From NCBI GenBank assembly GCA_965198995.1, contig CBDAQG010000002.1, positions 372,001 to 436,000 on the forward strand: a stretch of DNA of 64,000 nucleotides. The letters are read 5' to 3'. Positions 19,052 through 27,592 of the stretch are shown here, one piece after another; position 1 is the first letter of the stretch; every line of letters begins with the position of its first letter. Under the pieces are notes generated by a model. The model saw only the letters and a program-made list of their open reading frames with translations, made no database searches and was not told the origin of the DNA. A program made the position numbers and the translations under genes. The DNA is from CAXMMR01 sp965198995 (GTDB lineage: Bacteria; Pseudomonadota; Alphaproteobacteria; Acetobacterales; Acetobacteraceae).

Positions 19052-20754
19052 GGCTGCCGCGCGCCGAGTATGCCGCGAGCTATGGCCCGACGGTGGGCGA
19101 TCGGGTGCGGCTGGCCGACACGGCGCTGCTGATCGAGGTCGAGCGCGACCTGACGTTGCCGGGCGAGGAGGCGAAGTTCGGCGGCGGCAAGAGCGTGCGG
19201 GACGGCATGGCGCAGGGGCGGCTGACCAACGCCGCGGGTGCGGCCGACACGGTGATCACCAACGCGCTGATCCTTGACCACTGGGGCATCGTCAAGGCCG
19301 ATATCGGGCTGATCGGCGGGCGCATCGCGCGCGTCGGCCGGGCCGGCAATCCGGACACCCAGCCGGGGATCGACATCCCGATCGGGCCGGGAACGGAGAT
19401 CATCGCCGCGGAGGGGCGCATCGTCACCGCCGGCGGGGTGGATGGGCACATCCACTTCATCTGTCCGCAGCAGGTCGACGAGGCGCTGGGCTCGGGGATC
19501 ACCACCCTGGTCGGCGGCGGCACCGGGCCGGCGACGGGGACATCGGCGACCACCTGCACGCCGGGGCCGTGGCATCTGGCGCGCATGCTGGAGGCGGCGG
19601 AGGCGTTGCCGGTCAACCTCGCCTTCGCCGGCAAGGGCAATGCGTCGAGCCCGGCGGCGCTGGAGGAGATGCTGCGGGCGGGGGCGAGCTGCCTAAAGCT
19701 GCACGAGGATTGGGGCTCGACGCCGGCGGCGATCGAGTGCTGCCTGGCGGTGGCCGAGCGCTACGACGTGCAGGTGATGATCCACACCGACACGCTGAAC
19801 GAGAGCGGCTTCGTCGAGGACACCATCGCGGCGTTCGCCGGGCGGACCATCCACGCCTACCACACCGAGGGCGCGGGCGGCGGCCACGCGCCGGACATCA
19901 TGCGGGTCGCCGGCCTGCCGTATGTGTTGCCGTCGTCGACCAACCCGACGCGGCCGTACACGCGCAACACCATCGACGAGCATCTCGACATGCTGATGGT
20001 GTGCCATCACCTGGACCGCTCGATCCCGGAGGACATCGCCTTCGCCGAGAGCCGGATCCGGCGCGAGACGATCGCCGCCGAGGACATCCTGCATGACATC
20101 GGCGCGCTGTCGATGATCTCGTCGGACAGCCAGGCGATGGGGCGGGTCGGCGAGGTGATCATCCGGACCTGGCAGACGGCGCACAAGATGCGGGTGCAGC
20201 GCGGGCCGCTGGCGGGCGACGAGGGCGGCGCGGACAATGCGCGGGTCAAACGCTACGTCGCCAAATACACCATCAACCCGGCGATCGCGCAGGGGCTGGC
20301 GCACGAGGTGGGGTCGGTGGAGGCAGGCAAGCTGGCCGACCTCGTGGTGTGGAGCCCGGCGTTCTTCGGCGTGAAGCCGGACCTGGTGATCAAGGGCGGG
20401 GCGATCGCGCACGCGCTGATGGGCGACCCCAACGCCTCGATCCCGACGCCGCAGCCGGTGCATAACCGGCCGATGTTCGGAGCACTCGGCGGGGCGCTGG
20501 CGGCGACCTGCGTCACCTTTCTCTCGGGCGCGGCGATGGAGGCGGATCTCGGCCGCACGCTCGGGCTGCGGCGGATGCTCTCCCCGGTGCGCAATACCCG
20601 CGGCGGCATCGGCAAGCGCTCGATGGTGCATAACGACGCGCTGCCGGTGATCGAGATCGACCCGGAAACCTACGAGGTGCGCGCCAACGGGGTGCTGCTC
20701 ACCTGCGAGCCGGCCGAGGTGCTGCCGATGGCGCAGCGGTATTTTTTGTTTTGA
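19048..20754 (+). CDS. ureC: Urease subunit alpha (catalytic)
   Basis: A 568-residue amidohydrolase carrying the di-nickel site. All key residues sit at canonical numbers: His134 and His136 (DGHIHF), the Lys217 to be carbamylated and His219 (CLKLHED), His246 (MIHTD), His272 (YHTEGAGGGH), Asp360 (ISSDSQ), and flap Cys319/His320 (MVCHHLD). The enzyme should therefore be active once nickel is inserted. GTG start overlapping the ureB stop. The C-terminal residues YFLF run into family B copy 4. Confidence 0.98.
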   Translation: MRLPRAEYAASYGPTVGDRVRLADTALLIEVERDLTLPGEEAKFGGGKSVRDGMAQGRLTNAAGAADTVITNALILDHWGIVKADIGLIGGRIARVGRAGNPDTQPGIDIPIGPGTEIIAAEGRIVTAGGVDGHIHFICPQQVDEALGSGITTLVGGGTGPATGTSATTCTPGPWHLARMLEAAEALPVNLAFAGKGNASSPAALEEMLRAGASCLKLHEDWGSTPAAIECCLAVAERYDVQVMIHTDTLNESGFVEDTIAAFAGRTIHAYHTEGAGGGHAPDIMRVAGLPYVLPSSTNPTRPYTRNTIDEHLDMLMVCHHLDRSIPEDIAFAESRIRRETIAAEDILHDIGALSMISSDSQAMGRVGEVIIRTWQTAHKMRVQRGPLAGDEGGADNARVKRYVAKYTINPAIAQGLAHEVGSVEAGKLADLVVWSPAFFGVKPDLVIKGGAIAHALMGDPNASIPTPQPVHNRPMFGALGGALAATCVTFLSGAAMEADLGRTLGLRRMLSPVRNTRGGIGKRSMVHNDALPVIEIDPETYEVRANGVLLTCEPAEVLPMAQRYFLF

Positions 20755-20758
20755 GGGT

Positions 20759-20970
20759 AGGCAAGGCAAGGGGCTTTGCCCCTTGACCCCATCAAAGGCG
20801 AAGCCTTTGAAATCCGCTTATTATTCGTGACCCACACGCAAGGTCTGTGGCGTGGAAGGTGATTTTTAATGGCTTCGCCAAGTAAGGAAGAACAAGCCTG
20901 TTTCTTATCGGACGGGGGTCTGGGGCTTACCGGCCCCAGCGGGTCCAGGGCAGAGCCCTGGCCTTGCTTG
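20759..20970. repeat. Family B composite repeat, copy 4 (full), inside urease cluster
   Basis: All four hairpins are clear: CAAGGGGCTTTGCCCCTTG, AAAGGCGAAGCCTTTGAAATCC, GGGGCTTACCGGCCCC and CCAGGGCAGAGCCCTGG, ending GGCCTTGCTT directly before the ureE start codon. It fills the ureC-ureE gap. Confidence 0.88.
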
Positions 20971-21477
20971 ATGCGCGCCACCGCTGTCCTGCTGGCTGGC
21001 GACTGGGATGCCGGTCGCGAGGTCGACCGGCTGGTCGCTGACCATGACGACCGCCATCGTCGGCGCCTGCTGATGACCACCGAGCAAGGCGCCCGGCTGA
21101 TGCTCGACCTGCGCGAGACGACGCGGCTGCGGGACGGCGACGGGCTGCTGGTCGAGGGGACGGACGACGTCGTGCGGGTGGTTGCGGCTTCCGAGGCGCT
21201 GCTGGCGGTGACGGCGCCAGGCGCGCCCGGCGTGCTGCTGCGGCTGGCCTGGCATTTGGGCAACCGCCATTTGCCGGCGATGCTGGGTGCCGACCGGCTG
21301 TTGATCCGCGACGACCACGTGATCGCCGACATGCTGCGCGGTCTTGGCGCGATGGTCACGGCGGTGGTCGAGCCTTTTGATCCGGAGGGCGGCGCCTATG
21401 CGGGTCAGGCGCTGCATTACGATGCGCACCGGCATGACCACGCGCACGTCCACGGGCATGACCACGGGCATGGCTGA
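20971..21477 (+). CDS. ureE: Urease accessory protein UreE (nickel chaperone)
   Basis: A 168-residue nickel-binding metallochaperone that delivers Ni to the UreDFG-urease complex. The N-terminal beta domain (LMTTEQGARLMLDLRETTRLRDGDG) and C-terminal ferredoxin-like metal domain (LAWHLGNRHLPAMLG with the conserved metal-binding His) are present, followed by a His-rich tail of about 14 residues (HDHAHVHGHDHGHG), a typical Ni store. The start ATG abuts family B copy 4, so the ribosome-binding site must come from repeat sequence. The His-tail coding region overlaps the ureF start. Confidence 0.95.
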   Translation: MRATAVLLAGDWDAGREVDRLVADHDDRHRRRLLMTTEQGARLMLDLRETTRLRDGDGLLVEGTDDVVRVVAASEALLAVTAPGAPGVLLRLAWHLGNRHLPAMLGADRLLIRDDHVIADMLRGLGAMVTAVVEPFDPEGGAYAGQALHYDAHRHDHAHVHGHDHGHG

Positions 21478-22137
21478 GCCGGCGACGCTGCTGCGGCTGC
21501 TCGCTTGGTGCTCGCCGGCGTTTCCGACCGGCGGCTTCGCCTACAGCCACGGGCTAGAATGGGCGGTGGAGGCGGGCGAGGTGGTTGATTGGGCGGGCGT
21601 GGTCGACTGGGTCAGCGCCCTCGTCACACAGGGCAGCCTGTGGAGCGACTGCGTGCTCCTGCGCCATGCGGCGCGGGCAGCGGGCGACGGCGCGGCGCTG
21701 GCGGGGTTGGCCGAGCTTGGCGCGGCGCTGGCGTGCTCGCGCGAGCGGCAGGAGGAGACCTGCGCGCAGGGTGCGGCCTTCGCCCGCGCCACGGCCGCCT
21801 GGGCGGTGCTGCCCGATGCGTGGCGGCGGATGGCGGAGGCGGGATGGCCGCTGCCGGTGGTGGCCGGGGCGGCGTTGCGGCTGGCTGGCGTCGAGGAAGA
21901 CGAGGCTTGCCTTGCGTGTCTGCAGGCGGCCTGCGCGAACCTGGTTTCGGCGGCGGTGCGGCTGGTGCCGCTCGGGCAGTCGGACGGGCTGCGGGTGCTG
22001 GCGGCGCTGGAGCCGGTGATGGCCGGAGCGGCGGCGCGGAGCCGATCCGCAAGCCTTGACGAGCTGGGCGGGTGCTGCCTGGCCGCCGACATCGCGGCAA
22101 TGCGACACGAGACCCAGGTTACGAGGCTGTTCCGGAC

Positions 22138-22141
<4 letters not shown>
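21470..22141 (+). CDS. ureF: Urease accessory protein UreF
   Basis: A 223-residue helical protein that acts with UreD and UreG in urease activation. Landmarks: LLAWCSPAFPTGGFAYSHGLEWAVEAG, the typical N-terminal UreF signature, and the conserved C-terminal LRVLAALEP and RHETQVTRLFRT. The ATG at 21470 is preferred; one at 21458 is possible. It overlaps ureE by 8 bases and ureG by 4 (ATGA), consistent with co-translation of the accessory proteins. Confidence 0.95.
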
Positions 22142-22757
<616 letters not shown>

Positions 22758-22776
<19 letters not shown>

Positions 22777-22884
22777 AAAAAAGAAGCAAAAAACTTCTAT
22801 CCGTTTAGGTGTACGTTGGGCGCGCCCGCGGCCTTATGGGCGCAAGTTTTGGTTCTTACTTTTAGAAAAGAACTCTGCTTTCGC
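22758..22884. repeat. Family A composite inverted repeat, copy 5
   Basis: The left hairpin is CTTCTTTTTT/AAAAAAGAAG followed by CAAAAAACTTC; the right half is degenerate (GGTTCTTACTTTTAGAAAAGAAC). The core is about 50 bases. It supplies the ureG stop codon. Confidence 0.78.
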
Positions 22885-22898
22885 TTGAAGGACGGCGC

Positions 22899-23438
22899 AT
22901 GGACAACGTTCCGCACCCGCATACCGCCGCCCAGCGCGCCTCTGCGATGGAGCACTGGGGCGGCAAGCTGATCAAGCATGCCGAGCACGTGACCTACCTG
23001 GTGCTTGGGCTGATGCTCACGATTGCCTTGGTGCTGGCGATTGCCGGTGCGGCGCGGCTGCTCGTGGTCGGGCTTGGCGACTGGAGCGGCACGGATGCGA
23101 TCTTTCACCTGATCGACCGGCTGCTGTTCGTGCTGATGCTGGTGGAGATCCTGCACACGGTTGGCGCCTCGTTCCGCTCCGGCACGCTGGTGTGCGAGCC
23201 GTTTCTGATCGTCGGCCTGATCGCCTGCATCCGGCGGATCCTGGTGATTACGCTGGAGACCTCGCAGGTGACGCAGCCGGAGCGCTGGTCGGGAGCGGAT
23301 GCCGGGCTGTTTCACGCCTCGATGCTGGAGCTTGGCATCCTGGGCGGGCTGATCGTGGTGCTGGTGGGCTCGGTCTACGTCATCCGGGTGTCCGACCGCC
23401 ACGTGGCGGGCGGCGGCCGCCCGATCGATGCCGTCTGA
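22899..23438 (+). CDS. PsiE-family membrane protein
   Basis: A 179-residue protein with four predicted membrane segments (about 35-55, 68-90, 103-125, 145-168). The central stretch LLFVLMLVEILHTVGASFRSGTL and PFLIVGLIACIRRILVITLE match the phosphate-starvation-inducible PsiE family; biochemical role unknown. GAAGGA lies upstream of the ATG. The last 11 bases overlap the start of the next gene, so it heads a small operon with an unknown protein and a ScpA-like protein. No Pho box was identified. Confidence 0.85.
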   Translation: MDNVPHPHTAAQRASAMEHWGGKLIKHAEHVTYLVLGLMLTIALVLAIAGAARLLVVGLGDWSGTDAIFHLIDRLLFVLMLVEILHTVGASFRSGTLVCEPFLIVGLIACIRRILVITLETSQVTQPERWSGADAGLFHASMLELGILGGLIVVLVGSVYVIRVSDRHVAGGGRPIDAV

Positions 23439-23943
23439 GACGGTCTGGGTCTGCTGCCGGTTGACGCTGGAGGGGGCGGCGGACGGGTTGGACGCGTTTG
23501 CGCTTGCCGCTGCGGGCGCTGCCGCCATTCCGTGGCCGCTCGATGCGGAGGCCGAAGAGGAGCGGCTGCTGGCGCCGATGGCGGCGATCGGCGCCGATGC
23601 GCGGGTGCTGGCCGCCGAGCTGCGCGAGGCGGTGGTGGCGCATGCGGAGCGCGCCGCTGAGCGCCGCGGGGCACGGTATCCGCTCGATCTGCACCGGCTG
23701 CTGCCGCTGCCGGCGGCGCTGCTGCGGGCCGGTCCGCACGATCCGGCGAGCCGTGCCTGGCGGCGGCGGCACTGGGGCACGCCGCAGCCGCTGCGCCATG
23801 CGCGGCGGGTTGAGGCGCGCAGGGGGCGGCTGGTCTACGACTGCTACGCCGCCGAGGCCGCGCCCGAGCCGGCGGTGGTGCGGCTGCGGCGCGCCTGGCC
23901 CGAGCTTGCGATCGCGCTGCGATGGAGCCTGCTGCCTGGCTGA
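23428..23943 (+). CDS. Hypothetical protein (171 aa), co-transcribed with ScpA-like gene
   Basis: No recognised domain. The N-terminal half is Ala-rich and helical (LAAELREAVVAHAERAAERRG), with a YPLDLHRLLPLP motif in the middle; the C-terminal third has a distinctive WRRRHWGTPQPLRHARRVE segment and a predicted strand-rich end. No signal peptide or membrane segment. It starts inside psiE (11-base overlap) and ends one base before the GTG of the ScpA-like gene, a tight arrangement that suggests a shared role with the latter. Codon use matches surrounding genes. Confidence 0.7.
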   Translation: MPSETVWVCCRLTLEGAADGLDAFALAAAGAAAIPWPLDAEAEEERLLAPMAAIGADARVLAAELREAVVAHAERAAERRGARYPLDLHRLLPLPAALLRAGPHDPASRAWRRRHWGTPQPLRHARRVEARRGRLVYDCYAAEAAPEPAVVRLRRAWPELAIALRWSLLPG

Positions 23944-23944
23944 G

Positions 23945-24634
23945 GTGACGCCATCGGTTGAGGCCGGCGTCGCCGCCGGGCTCGAGCGGCGGCTGGCCGA
24001 GGCGGAGCGGCAGGAGGACGCGCCGAGCAGCCGGTGGCTGGCTGGGTTCGCGGCCGAGCTGGAGGCGGCGCTGGAGCGGCTCGCGGCCGAGGTGGCGATC
24101 GAGCGGCGGGCGGACTGGCTGGTGCTCGCCTCGCGGCTGGTGCTGCTGCGGTCGCGCGTCGCCTGGATGGAGAGGGCGCCGTTGGTGGCGGCGCCTGCGG
24201 TCACGCCGGCGGCCGGGCTGCCGGCGGCGACGTGGCTGGAGGCGCGCCCGATGTTGGGCCACGACGTGTTTGCCCGGCCGCGGCGCGCCGAGCCGCGCAG
24301 CCACTCCTATTTCGGGCTGATGCAGGCCTGCCTTGACCTGCTGCGCGCGCCAGTTGCAACGGTCCAGGCTGACGCCGAGCCGCGGCCGGTGCTCTGGCGG
24401 GTTGCTGATGCGCTTGGCCGCATCCGGTTACTGGTCGAGCAGCATGCGGCAGGGGCGCCGCTCGCAGCGTTCCATCCGACGGACGTCCGGCGGGGCGTGG
24501 CGGCGCGCGCGGTGGTTGCGAGCACCTTGCTGGCCGCGCTCGAGCTGGCGCGCGATGGGTCGGTTGGCCTCGATCAGGGGCAGGCGTTCGGGGAGATACG
24601 GCTGCTGCCGCGGGATGAGGCCGAGCCTTATTAG
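23945..24634 (+). CDS. ScpA-like (kleisin-type) protein, short form
   Basis: A 229-residue protein resembling segregation and condensation protein A. Matching parts are RADWLVLASRLVLLRSRVAW (the helix before the linker), the central RPMLGHDVFARP, and the C-terminal winged-helix end VASTLLAALELARDGSVGLDQGQAFGEIRLL. The N-terminal Smc-binding signature (FEGPLDLLL) of true ScpA is not evident and the protein is shorter than usual (about 250-280). No scpB is in the window. The start is the GTG one base after the stop of the preceding gene. It may be a diverged paralogue; a chromosomal scpAB could exist elsewhere. Confidence 0.55.
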   Translation: MTPSVEAGVAAGLERRLAEAERQEDAPSSRWLAGFAAELEAALERLAAEVAIERRADWLVLASRLVLLRSRVAWMERAPLVAAPAVTPAAGLPAATWLEARPMLGHDVFARPRRAEPRSHSYFGLMQACLDLLRAPVATVQADAEPRPVLWRVADALGRIRLLVEQHAAGAPLAAFHPTDVRRGVAARAVVASTLLAALELARDGSVGLDQGQAFGEIRLLPRDEAEPY

Positions 24635-24691
24635 ATGGGGTCTGGGGCCCGCGGCCCCAGCGGAGTCCAGAGGCAGAGCCTCTGGCCTGCC
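24635..24691. repeat. Family B repeat, right half only (copy 5)
   Basis: GGGGCC/GGCCCC hairpin followed by CCAGAGGCAGAGCCTCTGG and CCTGCC. It separates convergent genes. Confidence 0.8.
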
Positions 24692-25617
24692 TAAACGAGA
24701 AACGCCACGTCCGGTCCGTGCGCCACGATGCCGGACGGGTCGAGCCACGGATGGCTCAGGTAGTAGTGCCGTTTGATGTGGCCGTAGTCGATGGTCTCGC
24801 GCACGCCCGGGGTTGCGGCGAGTCGGCGGGCGTAGGCGTGCAGCGCCGGGTAGTCGGCAAGGCGGCGGCGGTTGCATTTGAAGTGGCCATGATAGGCCGG
24901 GTCGAAGCGAACCAGGGTCGTGAACAGGCGCCAGTCCGCCTCGGTGACCACGCCGCCGACGAGGGTGGGCGCCTCGCGCAGCCGCGCCTCTGCCCAGTCC
25001 AGGGTGGTGAACAGCGCATCGATGGCCTCGCCATGCGCCGACTGGGTCTTGGCGAAGCCGGCGCGGTAGACGCCGTTGTTGACGTCCTCGTAGATGCGGG
25101 CGTTGACCGCGTCGATCTCCGGCCGCAGCGCCTCGGGATAGACATCTCCGGGCAAGGCGCCGACCGGGTCGAAGGCGCTGTTGAACATGCGGATGATCTC
25201 GGACGATTCGTTGCTGACGATCGTCTGGGCGACGTTGTCCCAGAGCACCGGGACGGTGACGCTGCCGGAGTAGGTCGGGTCGGCGCGGCGGTAGACCTCG
25301 TGCAGGGCATGGGCGCCGCCGGGATCGGCGATCACGCCGTCGCCGGCCTCGAAGGTCCAGCCCTGCTCGCCCATCAGCCAGTGGGTGACCGACAGGCCGA
25401 TCATGCCGGTGAGCCCCTTGAGGCGGCGCAGGATCAGCGTGCGGTGCGCCCAGGGGCAGGCGAGCGAGACGTATAAATGGTAGCGGCCGGGCTCGGCGGG
25501 GAAGCGGGCGTCGCCGATCCGGGCGCGAAAGCGGCTTGGCGCCCGGTCGAAGCTGCCGGACGGCGCGTTGGCCACTTCCTGCGTGGTGTGCCAGCTGCCG
25601 TCGACCATTTTGCCCAT
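24691..25617 (-). CDS. Glutathionyl-hydroquinone reductase (Xi-class glutathione transferase, YqjG/PcpF type)
   Basis: A 308-residue cytoplasmic enzyme that reduces glutathionyl-hydroquinones using glutathione. The catalytic cysteine motif LACPWAHRT is present in a thioredoxin-like N-terminal domain, followed by VPVLWDNVAQTIVSNESSEIIRM (cis-Pro and the glutathione-binding ES pair) and an all-alpha C-terminal domain including DEDVNNGVYRAGFAKTQ-like family sequence and RRHYYLSH. Length matches the family. Monocistronic; divergent from the diguanylate cyclase gene. Confidence 0.92.
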   Translation of the reverse strand: MGKMVDGSWHTTQEVANAPSGSFDRAPSRFRARIGDARFPAEPGRYHLYVSLACPWAHRTLILRRLKGLTGMIGLSVTHWLMGEQGWTFEAGDGVIADPGGAHALHEVYRRADPTYSGSVTVPVLWDNVAQTIVSNESSEIIRMFNSAFDPVGALPGDVYPEALRPEIDAVNARIYEDVNNGVYRAGFAKTQSAHGEAIDALFTTLDWAEARLREAPTLVGGVVTEADWRLFTTLVRFDPAYHGHFKCNRRRLADYPALHAYARRLAATPGVRETIDYGHIKRHYYLSHPWLDPSGIVAHGPDVAFLV

Positions 25618-25704
25618 CGATATTCCTTGTCATGACAACGGTTTGTTAACACTCCGCCGTCAGAATGGCGGCATGGGACAGGTCGTGCGGGATCAGGTGA
25701 TGCG

Positions 25705-26874
25705 ATGATGACGCTCTCCGAACGCCGGCTGACGATCCGCTACGTGGCCGCGCTGTCGATCATCGCGCTGCTGTCGATCGCCTCCCACGTCATGTTGTTC
25801 GACGTGATGCGCACCAATGACGGTTCCGCGGCGACCATCAACCTGACCGGTCGGCAGCGCATGCTGTCGCAGCGCATCACCAGCATGGCGGCACAGTACA
25901 CGCTGGGCGACACGACGGCCCGAGAGCCGCTGGTCATCGCAATCACGCAGATGGAGGCTGCGCATCAACGATTGATGCGGGATTTCGGCGTCGACGGCCG
26001 ACTGGCGCACGGGTTGCCGGCCTTGCAGGCGCTGTATTTCGGTGGTGCGACGCCGCTGAACACGCAGATCCACGACTTCATCGCCAATGCGCGAGCCGTC
26101 GCTAATGCGCCGCCGGGCGCCGCCGCGAGCCGGGCGCCACTGAGCCGCGTCTTTGCCGCCAGTCGGGCGGCGCTGCTGTCGCAGCTGGAGCTGGTTGTCA
26201 GCCTGCATCAACACGTGAGCGAAGGCCGGCTGTCGACACTGCGGCGATTGCAATGGCTGACCCTCATCATTGTGCTGACAACGCTGTTGCTGGAGGGGAT
26301 CGGCATCTTCCGGCCGATGGTGCGGCGGGTGGCGCGCTACACGAGCGAGTTGACGCGTCTCGCCACGATCGATCCGCTGACCGGAGCGCTGAACCGCCGC
26401 AGCTTCCACGAGCAGGCGAGCGCCGAGGTCGACCGCTCCGCTCGGCACGGGCGCCCGCTCTGCCTGATGATGCTCGATGTTGACCACTTCAAGTCGATCA
26501 ACGACCTGTATGGCCACCCCGCCGGCGACACGGTTCTGATCGAGCTCGCCGCGCTGCTGCGCGGGGCGATCCGCACCAGCGACCTGCTGTGCCGCTTCGG
26601 CGGCGAGGAGTTTGCCCTGCTGCTGCCGGAGACGACGCTGGACAACGCCAGCATCCTCGCCCACCGACTGCGTCACGAGCTCGGCGAGCTGCACATCGAC
26701 GCTGCGGGCCTGGTGCTCCGTCTCACGGTCAGCATCGGCCTGGTGACGTTGGTCGGGACCAGCCTGGCCGACGCGCTGGCTGCGGCGGACGCCTCGCTCT
26801 ACGAGGCCAAAGCGGCTGGTCGCAACCGCGTCGTCGTCGCTGAAGCCAGGCCGGCCGTGGCACTGGCGAGTTGA
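25705..26874 (+). CDS. Membrane diguanylate cyclase with PilJ/NarX-like sensor domain
   Basis: A 389-residue GGDEF protein predicted to make c-di-GMP. A membrane helix (about 12-33) is followed by a periplasmic PilJ-type four-helix domain with INLTGRQRMLSQRI (45-58), a second membrane helix (about 184-204), a short linker and GGDEF domain 215-380. The active-site loop is GGEEF (299-303); RTSD at 290-293 lies five residues before it and fits a product-inhibition I-site, so feedback control is expected. No EAL domain. The signal sensed is unknown. Confidence 0.92.
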   Translation: MMTLSERRLTIRYVAALSIIALLSIASHVMLFDVMRTNDGSAATINLTGRQRMLSQRITSMAAQYTLGDTTAREPLVIAITQMEAAHQRLMRDFGVDGRLAHGLPALQALYFGGATPLNTQIHDFIANARAVANAPPGAAASRAPLSRVFAASRAALLSQLELVVSLHQHVSEGRLSTLRRLQWLTLIIVLTTLLLEGIGIFRPMVRRVARYTSELTRLATIDPLTGALNRRSFHEQASAEVDRSARHGRPLCLMMLDVDHFKSINDLYGHPAGDTVLIELAALLRGAIRTSDLLCRFGGEEFALLLPETTLDNASILAHRLRHELGELHIDAAGLVLRLTVSIGLVTLVGTSLADALAAADASLYEAKAAGRNRVVVAEARPAVALAS

Positions 26875-27070
26875 CGCGCGCGGCCTCTGCCGCCGCTGCA
26901 CAGGCGCTCGAGTTGATGATCATCGGGCCGTCGGTGTCGGATTTCCCGCTGACGATCACCTGCTGCGGATCTGTGACGCCGCCCGGCCGCTCTGATCGAG
27001 ATACTTGCGGGATGGCATGTCGGTCTCTGAGTGCCCGGTCGAGAACTCTGACTGAAGGCAGGGGCAGGGC

Positions 27071-27122
27071 AGCAAGGCAAGGGGCTTTGCCCTTGACCCC
27101 ACCAAAGCCGCGGCTTTGGAAA
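27071..27122. repeat. Family B repeat, left half only (copy 6)
   Basis: AAGGGGCTTTGCCCTT hairpin followed by CCAAAGCCGCGGCTTTGG, where both arms changed relative to the usual AAAGGC/GCCTTT. Confidence 0.75.
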
Positions 27123-27260
27123 CATTGACTGAGGGACTGTGGCTTAGACCGTCGGAGAGATCGCGGCGCAGCCATTTTGTAGGCTGGCAGGCAAATTTGT
27201 AGGCTGTGCAGGCAAAGAAGAGCGCTGGACGCCGATCCTTCATAGATGGAGGGTTTGGGG

Positions 27261-27367
27261 CCTAGAGCAGTATCAGCCTGACTGCGATCATGGAGCGATC
27301 TTAGGCTGATGGAATTGCTCGCCAAAGACAATGAGAGTGGTTCCATTCTGAGTGGAACCGCTCTAGG
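27261..27367. repeat. CTAGAGC-bounded palindromic element (MITE/REP-like)
   Basis: About 107 bases starting CCTAGAGC and ending GCTCTAGG, with a strong internal hairpin (GAGTGGTTCCA and TGGAACCGCTC, 27333-27361). Elements with CTAGAGC ends are widespread in alphaproteobacterial intergenic regions (general knowledge, not checked here). Confidence 0.6.
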
Positions 27368-27592
27368 CCCTGTCTTGCCAATGCAGGCTGCACATGACGG
27401 GTTGAGGGCGGAGCCCTCGTCTATCTTGGTGACACCGATAAGCCGAGTTGCGTTGGTGAGCCGGCGAGCCACCCGCTTCGGATTGGATCAGGCGTCGTCT
27501 TTCGGCGACGTGGTGGAGCAGGCAGTGGGTGAAAGAGCCCGGTTGCTGTGGCCGGCGCTTGCCTTCCGTGGCCGCGTGCGGCACGCAGCCGC

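Larger units (their letters stand above)
26875..27592. other. 718-base gap upstream of purH with several repeat remnants
   Basis: No convincing gene. It contains a partial family B repeat (27071-27122), a near-identical pair TTTGTAGGCTGGCAGGCAAA and TTTGTAGGCTGTGCAGGCAA (about 27176-27216), a CTAGAGC-bounded palindromic element (27261-27367) and a GAGGGCGGAGCCCTC hairpin near 27401. A minus-strand codon-like stretch (about 26877-26975) may be a decayed gene end. The purH promoter presumably lies in the right-hand part. Confidence 0.5.

Noticed and set aside
23428..24634. The unknown gene and the ScpA-like gene as one frameshifted gene
   Set aside because: The first frame ends cleanly and a GTG start follows after one base (TGAGGTG); each half has its own consistent composition, so two coupled genes fit better.
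26871..27128. Plus-strand open frame of 85 codons after the diguanylate cyclase
   Set aside because: It overlaps the end of that gene, then runs into a family B repeat; no start signal and no family.
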